Shown one piece after another: positions 16,214-25,005 of a DNA stretch of 37,465 bases (the first letter of the stretch is position 1; the number at the start of each line of letters is the position of its first letter). A program made the translations under genes and the position numbers. This DNA is from Actinomycetota bacterium (GTDB taxonomy: Bacteria > Actinomycetota > Acidimicrobiia > Acidimicrobiales > Iamiaceae): positions 1 through 37,465 of the forward strand of contig CAUJFC010000033.1 in NCBI GenBank assembly GCA_963169755.1, written 5' to 3'. The notes under the pieces were generated by a model, which was not told where the DNA came from, did no database searches, and saw only the letters and a list, made by a program, of their open reading frames with translations.

Positions 16214-17335
16214 CTGGCCGAACTGACGGACCGGTTCGACCTCTGGGCCACCGGCGCGGTCAGAAAGCTGGCCCTCTACCGGCGACTGTGTGAGGGCGCG
16301 GCCGGCGATGCCGAGGTGGCCGGGCTGCTCAACCGGTCGCCTCACCCGTCCCAACGGATACCGAACCTGCTGTTGGCGGCGGTCCACGATCTGGTGCTGG
16401 CCGCTGATCCTCACCCCGCAGTGGGTGAGCTGAGCCGTTGGTACGGATCGGTCACCGACCGTCCCAACGCGGTGGGGCCGGGACTCGATGATCCCTGGCC
16501 CCACTTCCGCCGGGTGGTGTTGGAACACCCGGGGGTGGCGGACCGCACCGCCACCCGGTCCACCCAGACCAACGAGGTGGGTCGTTGCGCCACCGTGATG
16601 CCGGTGCTGGCCACCATGGAGGCCACCGAGGGCTCGCTGGCCCTGGTGGAGATTGGAGCCAGCGCCGGCCTGAACCTGCTGGTCGACCGGTGGTCGTACC
16701 GCTACACCCGTCGCCCCGATGTCAGCGCTGCCGAGGTGGAGATGGCGCGGGTGACCGGAGAGGGTGGGCCGGTACTGACCTGCGAACTGAGGGGACAGGG
16801 GACCCCGCCGATTCCCGAGCGGCCCCCGATCCCGGCTCATCGGGTGGGTGTGGATCTGAACCCGGTCGAGCTGGGTGACCCCGCCCAGGCCCGATGGTTG
16901 CTGGCCTGTCAATGGCCCGATGAGCCCGAGCGCATCGAGCGGGCCCGGCTGGCCATCGCCGAGGGCAGCCGACTCCGACCCCGGGTGGAGCCGGGCGATG
17001 CCGTGGACCGAGTGACCGACCTGGTCCGGGCGGCTCCGGCCGGACTGCTGCCGGTGGTGGTGTCAACCTGGGTGCTGAGCTATCTGTCCGAACCTCGGCG
17101 GCGGGAGTTGTCCGATCGGCTGGATCACCTGGGCAGCGTCAGAGACTTCACCATGGTGCTCGCCGAGCAACCCGAGTTGATCACGGGACTGGAAGTACCA
17201 CCCCGACCCGATGGCCGTCCCGACGGTGCGGCGACCGCCCTGGTCCGCATCGACTGGCGCGGTGGAGAACGCAGGGCCCGTCGACTGGCCGATCAGCACC
17301 CCCACGGTGCCTGGCTGGAGTGGTTCGCGACCTGA
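16214..17335 (+). CDS. DUF2332-like protein; start codon uncertain (candidate CTG 16214 or 16223; track start GTG 16316)
   Basis: LAELTDRFDLWATGAVRKLALYRRLCEGAAGDAEVAGLLNRSPHPSQRIPNLLLAAVHDLVL; GASAGLNLLVDRWSY; VVSTWVLSYL. Confidence 0.7.
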   Translation: MAELTDRFDLWATGAVRKLALYRRLCEGAAGDAEVAGLLNRSPHPSQRIPNLLLAAVHDLVLAADPHPAVGELSRWYGSVTDRPNAVGPGLDDPWPHFRRVVLEHPGVADRTATRSTQTNEVGRCATVMPVLATMEATEGSLALVEIGASAGLNLLVDRWSYRYTRRPDVSAAEVEMARVTGEGGPVLTCELRGQGTPPIPERPPIPAHRVGVDLNPVELGDPAQARWLLACQWPDEPERIERARLAIAEGSRLRPRVEPGDAVDRVTDLVRAAPAGLLPVVVSTWVLSYLSEPRRRELSDRLDHLGSVRDFTMVLAEQPELITGLEVPPRPDGRPDGAATALVRIDWRGGERRARRLADQHPHGAWLEWFAT

Positions 17336-17337
17336 GG

Positions 17338-18525
17338 TCAGCGCCCCGCGGTGGTGGTCGGATCCAGGGTGGTCTCGGTGGCCGCCGTCGTGCTCGCCGT
17401 CGTGGCCGCCGTCGTGGTCGATGACGTGGACGGAGCGTCGATCGGGGGAGCGGTGGTGGGAGGGGGCTCCGTGGCCGGCGGAGCGTCGGAGGCCAGCGCC
17501 TCCTCCGGGACGGGGATCGGCTCGGGCACGGGAGCGGTACTGCCGATCGATACCCCGAGTCCGGTGGCCCGTAGCACGCAGGGATCGCAGACCACCTCGG
17601 TACCGTCGATGATGAAGGTCCGAGTCAGGGTCACCGGTACGGTTAGCGAGCCGGTGGTATCGGCGGGGGCATCGGCCAAGGTCAGGCACGGATCGTTGTC
17701 GCCGAAGCCGTCTTCACCGGGGGCGCATTGCTGGATCCGCACCATCCGCTCGGGTACCCAACCGGTCACTTGCACGGTGCCGGGGTCAGACAGCGACACC
17801 GCCGGCACCATCAACTCGGGTGACCCAGAGAACGTCACGTAGACGCCTCCCGATCGGTCGTAGTTGCTGATCGCCCCCATACCCAGCAGACACCGTTCTG
17901 CAACCGATGCACAGTCGATTCGGCCACCCATGGGAGTCGTGATGAAGCGGCGAACCTGGACCTGGGCCATCACGGTGCCCTCGGAGTCGGCACTCACGTA
18001 CTGGACGGAGGAGTAGCCGCCATTCTCACCCAGTTCGCAAGCACTGATCCCGGCATTGTGGGTGTCGGCCTCGGCCGAACACATGACCACTCCCAGCGCC
18101 TCATCGGGCTCGAATCCCCGGCCGAAGATCGTCACCAGATCTCCGTCATTGAGGCCGACCTGAGGGTTGACGCCCACTGGGAGTCTCCAGGAGTCCTTAC
18201 CGTCAATGGGTGATGACGGGAGGTTCTCGAGCAGATCCTGTTCTCGGGAGTCATCGACGGCGATCTCGCGGTCGGGGTCACGGTTGTCGTTGGTGGCTCC
18301 CTGGCCAACCGACAACACGGCGGCACCAACCACGATCGCGGATACCACCACACCCAGGGCCGCTCCCCGGGCCCGCATACGGTCGCGTCGCTGCCGTCGG
18401 GCCCGACCGGCCAGGCTCGAGCGGGCATCGGCCAGATCGATGGAGCTGACGTGATCGTGCAGCGACCGGCGGGCCTCCCCGGCCCGGGAGTCGAGCGAGT
18501 CGAAGGGGTCGTGATCGGTGGTCAT
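17338..18525 (-). CDS. Membrane protein with anti-sigma-like position and two neocarzinostatin-like extracellular repeats plus Thr-rich tail
   Basis: Single TM (GAALGVVVSAIVVGAAVLSVG); two Cys-containing beta-type repeats (NDGDLVTIFGRGFEPDEALGVVMCSAE.., SDPGTVQVTGWVPERMVRIQQCAPGE..); stop overlaps and follows the sigma gene. Confidence 0.65.
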   Translation of the reverse strand: MTTDHDPFDSLDSRAGEARRSLHDHVSSIDLADARSSLAGRARRQRRDRMRARGAALGVVVSAIVVGAAVLSVGQGATNDNRDPDREIAVDDSREQDLLENLPSSPIDGKDSWRLPVGVNPQVGLNDGDLVTIFGRGFEPDEALGVVMCSAEADTHNAGISACELGENGGYSSVQYVSADSEGTVMAQVQVRRFITTPMGGRIDCASVAERCLLGMGAISNYDRSGGVYVTFSGSPELMVPAVSLSDPGTVQVTGWVPERMVRIQQCAPGEDGFGDNDPCLTLADAPADTTGSLTVPVTLTRTFIIDGTEVVCDPCVLRATGLGVSIGSTAPVPEPIPVPEEALASDAPPATEPPPTTAPPIDAPSTSSTTTAATTASTTAATETTLDPTTTAGR

Positions 18526-19121
18526 GGCTGGACCTCGGGAGGTTGGAAGGAGCGGGCCAGATTGGTGCGGCCTTTGTGGAGGAGGGCCTTGGCGGTGCCT
18601 TCGGCACAGCCCAGAGCGGCGGCCACGTCGGCCACCGAGCGGTCCTCCAGGTAGTAGAGGGTGACGGCGGCGGCCTGGCGGCGGGGCAAGCGCCGTACGG
18701 CGTCCCAGAACTCGTGACCGCCGTCGTCGGTTCCCAGCGACACTTCCCAGGTCGGTCGCTCGGCAGCCAGGCGTTCCAGGGCCCGCCGTTCAGACTGGCG
18801 ACGGGACCGGCTGTTGTGGGCCAGGTTGATGGCCACCCTCCTCAGCCAGGCACCCGGCCGGTCGTAGCGGGAGATTCGTCCCCACTGTTGGTGAGCTCGG
18901 ACCATGGCCTCTTGGGCCAGGTCCTCCGCGACGGCTCGGTGCCCGGTGAGGGCGGTGAGCATCCGAACCAGTGCCGGATATTCATCGCCGAAGAAGTCCT
19001 CGAAGTCACCCAGAACCACCTCGGTGGGTGGTGGTGGCGGCGACTGGTCGGTCATGGCGAGAAAGGCCGACGCCGCTTCGAGGTCTGCCGGTGCGTTGGG
19101 AACGTACACATCTCCACACAC
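18522..19121 (-). CDS. ECF / SigE-type RNA polymerase sigma-70 factor (start may be 19055)
   Basis: DEYPALVRMLTALTGHRAVAEDLAQEAMVRAHQQWGRISRYDRPGAWLRRVAINLAHNSRSRRQSE; LPRRQAAAVTLYYLEDRSVADVAAALGCAEGTAKALLHKGRTNL. Confidence 0.88.
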   Translation of the reverse strand: MCGDVYVPNAPADLEAASAFLAMTDQSPPPPPTEVVLGDFEDFFGDEYPALVRMLTALTGHRAVAEDLAQEAMVRAHQQWGRISRYDRPGAWLRRVAINLAHNSRSRRQSERRALERLAAERPTWEVSLGTDDGGHEFWDAVRRLPRRQAAAVTLYYLEDRSVADVAAALGCAEGTAKALLHKGRTNLARSFQPPEVQP

Positions 19122-19144
19122 CGACGACGGCCCGGCTCGGTTTA

Positions 19145-19165
19145 CCGGGAACCAGAGATTCCCGG
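19145..19165 (-). terminator. Hairpin downstream of cysH
   Basis: CCGGGAA-N7-TTCCCGG perfect 7-bp stem between the cysH stop and the ECF sigma gene. Confidence 0.45.
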
Positions 19166-19176
19166 GGTCCCTGCCT

Positions 19177-19917
19177 TCAGGCCAGGTGTAGACCGCATTC
19201 GGTCTTGTTCTTGCCCCGCCAGCGTCCCGCCCTGGGATCCTCCCCTTCGGCCACCGGTGAGGTGCACGGCTCGCAACCGATCGAGGGGTATCCCCGCCGG
19301 GTCAGGGGGTTGACGATGATGTCGTGTTCGGCGATGTAGGCCGCCACGTCTTCGTCGCTCCAGGTGGCGATGGGGTTCACCTTCACCAGGCCGCGCAGGT
19401 CCCGCGACACGATGGGGGCGTTGGCCCGGGTTTCGGCTTCGGCCCGGCGCAGGCCGCTCATCCAGGCTGCTTTGCCGGCGAGGGCCCGGTCGAGTTGTCC
19501 GACCTTGACCGCCGAGCAGCAGTTCTCGGGGTCGGCCTCCCAGAGTTCCTCAGCCTGACGAGCCACCGTCATCATCCGAAGATTGAGGCCGTAGTGGCGG
19601 CGAACCTCCTCGACGGTCTCGAGGGTCTCGGCGAAGTGGTACCCGGTGTCGATGAAGATGACCTCGATCGCCGGGTCGACCTTGACCGCAAGGTCGATCA
19701 GGACGGCGTCGGTCATCGACGCTGTCATGGCCAGGTGGGGGGCGAAGTTCTCCACTGCCCAGCGGATGACCTTGGATGCTGAGACCTTCTCGAGGTCGGC
19801 GCTGATCTCGGCCAGCTCCTCGTCGCTGTACACCGGACGCTGAGGATCGACGAGGTTGATGTCGGCTCCGGTGCCAGAGCCGATGGTGCGGATCGGTGAT
19901 TCGGCAATCGCCGTCAT
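19177..19917 (-). CDS. cysH: Phosphoadenylyl/adenylyl-sulfate reductase
   Basis: IDTGYHFAETLETVEEVRRHYGLN; ENCCSAVKVGQLDRALAG; RRGYPSIGCEPCTSPVAEGEDPRAGRWRGKNKTECGLH. Start at internal ATG 19917. Confidence 0.92.
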   Translation of the reverse strand: MTAIAESPIRTIGSGTGADINLVDPQRPVYSDEELAEISADLEKVSASKVIRWAVENFAPHLAMTASMTDAVLIDLAVKVDPAIEVIFIDTGYHFAETLETVEEVRRHYGLNLRMMTVARQAEELWEADPENCCSAVKVGQLDRALAGKAAWMSGLRRAEAETRANAPIVSRDLRGLVKVNPIATWSDEDVAAYIAEHDIIVNPLTRRGYPSIGCEPCTSPVAEGEDPRAGRWRGKNKTECGLHLA

Positions 19918-19963
19918 GAGACTCTCCGGTGACAGTGGGCGGGGACGGTGGAGATGAGCGGGC

Positions 19964-21769
19964 TCAGGTGGCGCACTCGGAAGCTCCGGTCTCGGCCACA
20001 TACGGCCCGGTCTCGCCGAAGTCCACGTAGAAGTCGGGTGCCGACTCCGGGGTGGGGAACTCGTCCAGATCCTTCAGTTCAGCGGCCAGGGTGGCGACTC
20101 CGCCGGCTCGTTCCATCCAGGCCCGGAAGCTCTCACCGGCCTCGCGTTCGCCTGCGAAGCGACGTACCACCCGCACGGCAGCCTCGGGGGCGTTCTTGGC
20201 GGGCAGGCGCAGAGCCCGCTCGCCGAAGTGGATCTGCTCCTCACCTACGTAGCCGCCCAGCAGCATGGTGTAGCCCGGGGCCGACTGTCCGTGGGCCCGG
20301 CGTTCCGCTCCGGAGAAGCCGATGTCGGCGATGTGGTGCTGACCGCAGGAATTGGTGCAGCCCGAGATGTTGAAGCGCACACCTCCCACCTCGGCCAGGC
20401 CCTCCTCATCGAGGCGGGCGGAGATGGCATCGGCCAGACCTCGGGACTGGGTAACCGCCAGATTGCAGGTGTCGGCCCCCGGGCAGGCCACGACGTCGCG
20501 GGCCAGTTCGGCACCGGGCTCGGCCATACCGATGGCTTCGAGCCGGGCGAACAGGGTGGGGAGCTGCTCCTCGGTGAGGTCGCGGAATGCCAGGTTCTGC
20601 CGGTTGGTGACTCGGACGGTGGCGCCGAGCTCGCGTTGGACCGCCGCCAGGGCCCGGAAGTTGGCCGAGGTGATGTCGCCGAGACGGGCGTAGGCGATGG
20701 CCGACACCGTGCCCTTGGCGCGACCCCGGATCACGTTGCCGTCGTCCCAGCGCTGATAGGGGTCCTGGGAGCGGATGGTGACCGGCGTGCCCTGGCCGAT
20801 GGCGGTGACAGGGATCTGGTCGTCGACGCCAGCCGGTTCGTCGCCGGCGTCGGCCACCTCGGCCGGTATTCCGCCGGGCCACGACGACGACGCCAGGAGG
20901 AATCGACGCTCCTTGAGGATGCGCCGCTGGGTTTCCTCCCAGCCCAGCTTCTGAACCACCCACTTCATGCGAGCGCGCAGCTTGTTGTCGCGCTCCCCGG
21001 TGGCGTTGAACACCCGCACCACCGACTCGATGGTGGCCATGAGCTCCTCGCGGGGGGTGAACTCCTCGAGGGCCAGCGCCGGGAAGGGGTTGGCTCCCAG
21101 CCCGCCGGCCACGAACACCCGAAAGCCGGCCTCGGTGGTGCCGTCGGCGAGGGTGCGGGTGGTGGCGATCACTCCCACGTCGTTGAACATGGCCTGACCG
21201 CAGTCGGTGTCACAGCCCGAGAAGTTGATCTTGAACTTCCGAGGTAGCCGCTGGTTGAGAGGGTTGCGAAGGAAGTGGCGGTAGGCGGCCTGGGCCCATG
21301 GGGTGATGTCGAGGTGTTCCTTGGGGCAGGCACCAGCCAGGTGGCACCCGGTGACGTTGCGCACCGCGTCACCGCAGGCCTCCCGGGTGGTGAGCCCCAC
21401 CGAGGCCAGGTCCCGCAACACATCGGGCACCCGCTCGAGCTGCACGAAGTGGAACTGCACGTTCTGACGGGTGGTCAGGTGCCCCCAGCCCCGCGAGTAC
21501 TCGTCGGCGATGTGGGCCATCATCTCGAGCTGGTCGGGTGAGATCCCGCCGTAGGGCAGCTTCACCCGCACCATGAGGTTGTGGCCACCCTGGCGTTGCC
21601 CGTAGATGCCGTTGTGCAGGCGGAACACCCGGAAGACGTCGTCGTCCACCTCGCCCGCCAGGTAGTCGGCCAGAACCTGCTCGAACTTGTCGATATCGGC
21701 CTGCTGGCCGGCGTCACCGGGATTGGTGGTTGCGCTGGTTGCGGCGGCGGCGTCGTCAGGGTGGAGCAT
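19964..21769 (-). CDS. Nitrite/sulfite reductase (siroheme, probably ferredoxin-dependent sulfite reductase)
   Basis: HLTTRQNVQFHFVQLERVPDVLRDLASVGLTTREACGDAVRNVTGCHLAG; NFSGCDTDCGQ; NISGCTNSCGQHHIADIGFSGAERR. Confidence 0.9.
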   Translation of the reverse strand: MLHPDDAAAATSATTNPGDAGQQADIDKFEQVLADYLAGEVDDDVFRVFRLHNGIYGQRQGGHNLMVRVKLPYGGISPDQLEMMAHIADEYSRGWGHLTTRQNVQFHFVQLERVPDVLRDLASVGLTTREACGDAVRNVTGCHLAGACPKEHLDITPWAQAAYRHFLRNPLNQRLPRKFKINFSGCDTDCGQAMFNDVGVIATTRTLADGTTEAGFRVFVAGGLGANPFPALALEEFTPREELMATIESVVRVFNATGERDNKLRARMKWVVQKLGWEETQRRILKERRFLLASSSWPGGIPAEVADAGDEPAGVDDQIPVTAIGQGTPVTIRSQDPYQRWDDGNVIRGRAKGTVSAIAYARLGDITSANFRALAAVQRELGATVRVTNRQNLAFRDLTEEQLPTLFARLEAIGMAEPGAELARDVVACPGADTCNLAVTQSRGLADAISARLDEEGLAEVGGVRFNISGCTNSCGQHHIADIGFSGAERRAHGQSAPGYTMLLGGYVGEEQIHFGERALRLPAKNAPEAAVRVVRRFAGEREAGESFRAWMERAGGVATLAAELKDLDEFPTPESAPDFYVDFGETGPYVAETGASECAT

Positions 21770-21811
21770 CGGGGAGCCTTTCGGTACCTACGTGACCCCC
21801 GAGTCGAAATA

Positions 21812-21867
21812 TGACTCAACAAGTCAACAATTGCGACCACTGTGGCAAATGTTGACCAGTTGAGTCA
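21812..21867. promoter_or_regulatory. Large imperfect inverted repeat upstream of sulfite reductase (18-bp arms, 2 mismatches, 20-nt spacer)
   Basis: TGACTCAACAAGTCAACA (21812-21829) versus TGTTGACCAGTTGAGTCA (21850-21867). Confidence 0.7.
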
Positions 21868-21919
21868 AGAATTAGCGGCTGAGCGGTCGCCCCTGTCCGT
21901 TCGGGTCCCAGCTTGGTGA

Positions 21920-23272
21920 TCAGCGACGCAGCAGCTCAGACACCGCGAAGGCCAGGTCCACGGACTGGCGCCCGTTGAGGCGCGGGTCGCACATGGTCTC
22001 GTAGCGCGAGCCCAGGTCGGCGTCGAGAATCTCTTCGGCTCCGCCCAGGCACTCGGTCACGTCGTCACCGGTCAGTTCCACGTGCACACCGCCGGGCCAG
22101 GTCCCCTCGGCGTCGTGGGCGGCGAAGAATCCGGCGATCTCGGCCAGGATGTCGTCGAAGCGGCGGGTCTTGTGGCCCCCGGAGGCGGTGAAGGTGTTTC
22201 CGTGCATGGGATCACAGGCCCAGACCACCGGGTGCCCAGCGTCGCGTACCGCGGCCAGCAGTGGAGGCAGGCCGGCCTCGATCTTCTCGGCTCCCATACG
22301 GGAAATGAGCGTGAGCCGGCCGGGGATCCGTTCGGGGTTGAGCCGTTCGCACAGGGCCAGCACCTCGTCGGGGGTGGCGGTCGGTCCGATCTTGCAACCC
22401 ACCGGGTTGTTGACGCCCGAGAAGAACTCGACGTGAGCGCCGTCGAGATCGCGGGTGCGCTCGCCGATCCAGATCATGTGGGCCGAGCAGTCGTACCAGT
22501 CACCGGTTAGCGAATCTCGGCGGGTCAGCGCCTCCTCGTAGCCCAGTACCAAAGCTTCGTGAGATGTGTAGAAGTCGACCTCGTGCAAGGTGGGGAGGGT
22601 CACGGTGTCGACCCCGCAGGCCTTCATGAACCGCAGCGCCCGGTCGATCTCGTCGGCCAGATGCTCGTAGCGCTGGCCCTCGTTGCTGGAGGCTACGAAC
22701 TCCTGGTTCCAGGTGTGGACCCGGGCCAGATCGGCGTAGCCGCCCTTGGTGAAGGCCCGCAGCAGGTTCAGCGTCGAGGACGACTGGTGGTAGGCGGCCA
22801 AGAGGCGAGCGGGGTCGGGCACCCTGGCGGCCTCGGTGGCGGCGATGTCGTTGACCATGTGCCCCCGGAACGAGGGCAGGGTCAGATCGCCCACCGTCTC
22901 GGTGGGCGATGAGCGGGGCTTGGCGAACTGGCCGGCTATTCGACCGACCTTCACCGTGGGCACTCCCGACGAGTAGGTGAGTACCACCGCCATCTGGAGG
23001 ATCACCTTGAGTTTGTCGCGGATGGCATCGGCGCTGAAGGCGTCGAAGGACTCGGCGCAGTCACCTGCCTGGAGCAGGAACGCCTCGCCATTGGCCACGT
23101 GGCCCAAGGCCTGAGTGAGCGCCCGGGCCTCGCCGGCGAACACCAGGGGAGGCATGGTGCTCATCTGCTTGAGTACGGCGTCGAGCGCCGCCTCGTCGGG
23201 CCAGTCGGGCTGCTGGGCAGCCGGCTTGTCTCGCCAGGAGGTGGGAGACCAGGAGGAGTTGGCGGAGGTCAC
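21920..23272 (-). CDS. aroG: Class II 3-deoxy-7-phosphoheptulonate synthase (true start GTG 23272, not 23758)
   Basis: LLQAGDCAESFDAFSADAIRDKLKVILQMAVVLTYSSGVPTVKVGRIAGQFAKPRSSPTE; KIGPTATPDEVLALCERLNPERIPGRLTLISRMG; VVWACDPMHGNT. Confidence 0.92.
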   Translation of the reverse strand: MTSANSSWSPTSWRDKPAAQQPDWPDEAALDAVLKQMSTMPPLVFAGEARALTQALGHVANGEAFLLQAGDCAESFDAFSADAIRDKLKVILQMAVVLTYSSGVPTVKVGRIAGQFAKPRSSPTETVGDLTLPSFRGHMVNDIAATEAARVPDPARLLAAYHQSSSTLNLLRAFTKGGYADLARVHTWNQEFVASSNEGQRYEHLADEIDRALRFMKACGVDTVTLPTLHEVDFYTSHEALVLGYEEALTRRDSLTGDWYDCSAHMIWIGERTRDLDGAHVEFFSGVNNPVGCKIGPTATPDEVLALCERLNPERIPGRLTLISRMGAEKIEAGLPPLLAAVRDAGHPVVWACDPMHGNTFTASGGHKTRRFDDILAEIAGFFAAHDAEGTWPGGVHVELTGDDVTECLGGAEEILDADLGSRYETMCDPRLNGRQSVDLAFAVSELLRR

Positions 23273-23316
23273 GGGAAAAGGGTGGTCTACCGGGACGTCA
23301 CGCGCAAAGCGGGAAT

Positions 23317-23334
23317 GGCCGGTGTGCTCCGGCC
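23317..23334 (-). terminator. Hairpin between the sigma factor gene and DAHP synthase
   Basis: GGCCGG-TGTGCT-CCGGCC. Confidence 0.35.
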
Positions 23335-23342
23335 GAGACCGC

Positions 23343-24173
23343 TCAGGCGGCGTCGATACGGGCGGCGGCCTCGTTGCGAACGGTGATGACCGCCCGCTTG
23401 ACCATGCGGCGGGCCGCCTCGGCGGTGACGCCCAACTCTTCGCCGACCTCACGGTAGGACCGGCGACGGCCGTCGTTGAGGCCGAATCGCTGTTCGACGG
23501 CCCGGCGGGCCCGGGCATCGAGGACGTCGAGCAGACCCACCACCAGGCGGTCCTCCTCGCTGGCCAGGGCCAGGTCCTCGGGGCCGGGGGCGTCATCGGC
23601 GAGCAGGTCGACCAACTCGGATCCGTCGTCGTCTCCGACCACCCGGTCAAGAGAGGTGGGGGTTGCCAGCCGGTGGAGATGGGCGTGTTCGTCGTCCAAC
23701 TCGTCTCCGTCACCCGAGACCTGGCGGAGGGCGGCCCGCAGGCTGGCTGAGCGGTCACCGGGGAGGCGCACCAGACTGGCCTTCTGGTCGAGGGCTCGAC
23801 CGATGGCCTGGCGGATCCAGAAGGTGGCGTAGGTGGAGAACTTGAAGCCCTTGCGCCAGTCGAACTTGTCGACCGCGTGCTCCAGTCCGAGGTTGCCTTC
23901 CTGGATCAGGTCCAGCAGGTCCATGGCGGGAGGGAGGGGGTAGCGCCGGGCGATGCTGACCACCAACCGGAGGTTGGCGCGGATGAAGCGGTCCTTGGCC
24001 CGGGCGGCAGCCCGATCCAAGCGACGGTCCTCGGCGGTTCCCTCACCGCGGGCGATCCGCTCGCGGGCGGCGACGCCCCGTTCGATGATCTGAGCGAGCT
24101 CGCGCTCTTCTTCGGCGGTGAGCAGGGCCACCGCACCGATCTCGTTGAGGTACTGACCTACCGAATCACTCAT
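23343..24173 (-). CDS. Sigma-70 family (group 2, RpoD/SigB-like) RNA polymerase sigma factor
   Basis: SVGQYLNEIGAVALLTAEEERELAQ; FIRANLRLVVSIARRYPLPPAMDLLDLIQEGNLGLEHAVDKFDWRKGFKFSTYATFWIRQAIGRAL; C-terminal HTH. Start at ATG 24173. Confidence 0.9.
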   Translation of the reverse strand: MSDSVGQYLNEIGAVALLTAEEERELAQIIERGVAARERIARGEGTAEDRRLDRAAARAKDRFIRANLRLVVSIARRYPLPPAMDLLDLIQEGNLGLEHAVDKFDWRKGFKFSTYATFWIRQAIGRALDQKASLVRLPGDRSASLRAALRQVSGDGDELDDEHAHLHRLATPTSLDRVVGDDDGSELVDLLADDAPGPEDLALASEEDRLVVGLLDVLDARARRAVEQRFGLNDGRRRSYREVGEELGVTAEAARRMVKRAVITVRNEAAARIDAA

Positions 24174-24299
24174 GGCTGCCTCTTCAACGCTGTGCGTCTC
24201 GGGTCGTTGCCGGCCCTGCCCCTGATCGAAGCCGGTTCCGGCAAGTTGCTTCCAGGTAGTTTCGAACCGTGACCGGAGCCCGATCCTTCCCGAGATCTC

Positions 24300-24315
24300 T
24301 GTGACGCTGGTCACT
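24300..24315. promoter_or_regulatory. CRP-like palindrome TGTGACGCTGGTCACT between the divergent sigma and nadD genes
   Basis: Matches TGTGA-N6-TCACA with one mismatch at the last base. Confidence 0.4.
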
Positions 24316-24341
24316 TGAAGCGGGAACTACCTGAATTGATC

Positions 24342-24974
24342 GTGGACCCGTCACCCGAAACCCACCCGAAAACCACCCTGAGTCGACGTCGAATCGGTGT
24401 CTTCGGTGGAACTTTCGACCCTCCCCACATCGGGCACCTCGTGGCCGCCATCAACGCCCGGCAGGCGTTGGATCTGGACGTCGTACTCCTGGTGGTGGCC
24501 AACGTCCCCTGGCAGAAGGTGGGCCACCGAACGGTGACCGCCGCTGAGGATCGCCTGGCGATGATGAGAGCGGCGGTGGGCGACCGCGACGATCTGGAGG
24601 TGAGCGACATCGAGGTGCGCCGAGGTGGAGACAGCTACACCGCTGACACGCTGGGCGAACTCCTGGATCGAGAGCCCGATGCTGAGCTGTTCGTGATCCT
24701 GGGCCGCGATGCCGCCGCCGGATTGGCCAGTTGGGAACGTCATGACGAGGTGGTTTCGCAGGCTCAGTTGGTGGTGGTGGACCGTCCCGGTCCACCGGTT
24801 GAGCTCGATCGGCGGTACCGGTGGCTGAGGGTGGACATCCCTGAGTTGGAGATCTCGAGCACCGAGTTGCGTGATCGGGTGGCGGCCGGACTCTCGATCG
24901 ATTACCTCACCCCCTCGGCGGTGGTGGACCTGATCGCGGCCCGAGGGCTCTACCGCAACGCTGGCGCTGGGTGA
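24342..24974 (+). CDS. nadD: Nicotinate-nucleotide adenylyltransferase (start GTG 24342 or TTG 24315)
   Basis: RIGVFGGTFDPPHIGHLVAAINARQALDLDVVLLVVANVPWQK; EISSTELRDRVAAGLSIDYLTPSAVVDLI. Confidence 0.92.
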   Translation: MDPSPETHPKTTLSRRRIGVFGGTFDPPHIGHLVAAINARQALDLDVVLLVVANVPWQKVGHRTVTAAEDRLAMMRAAVGDRDDLEVSDIEVRRGGDSYTADTLGELLDREPDAELFVILGRDAAAGLASWERHDEVVSQAQLVVVDRPGPPVELDRRYRWLRVDIPELEISSTELRDRVAAGLSIDYLTPSAVVDLIAARGLYRNAGAG

Positions 24975-25005
24975 GGCCAGCGGCTGGGCCTCTATCGTGG
25001 ATGCG

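Noticed and set aside
20228-21247. 339-aa plus-strand ORF over sulfite reductase
   Set aside because: Antisense artefact of GC-rich codon usage; siroheme motifs are on the minus strand.
21920-23758. 612-aa version of the DAHP synthase with a 160-aa N-terminal extension
   Set aside because: The extension is antisense/out-of-frame reading over the sigma factor gene; family-like sequence starts at GTG 23272.
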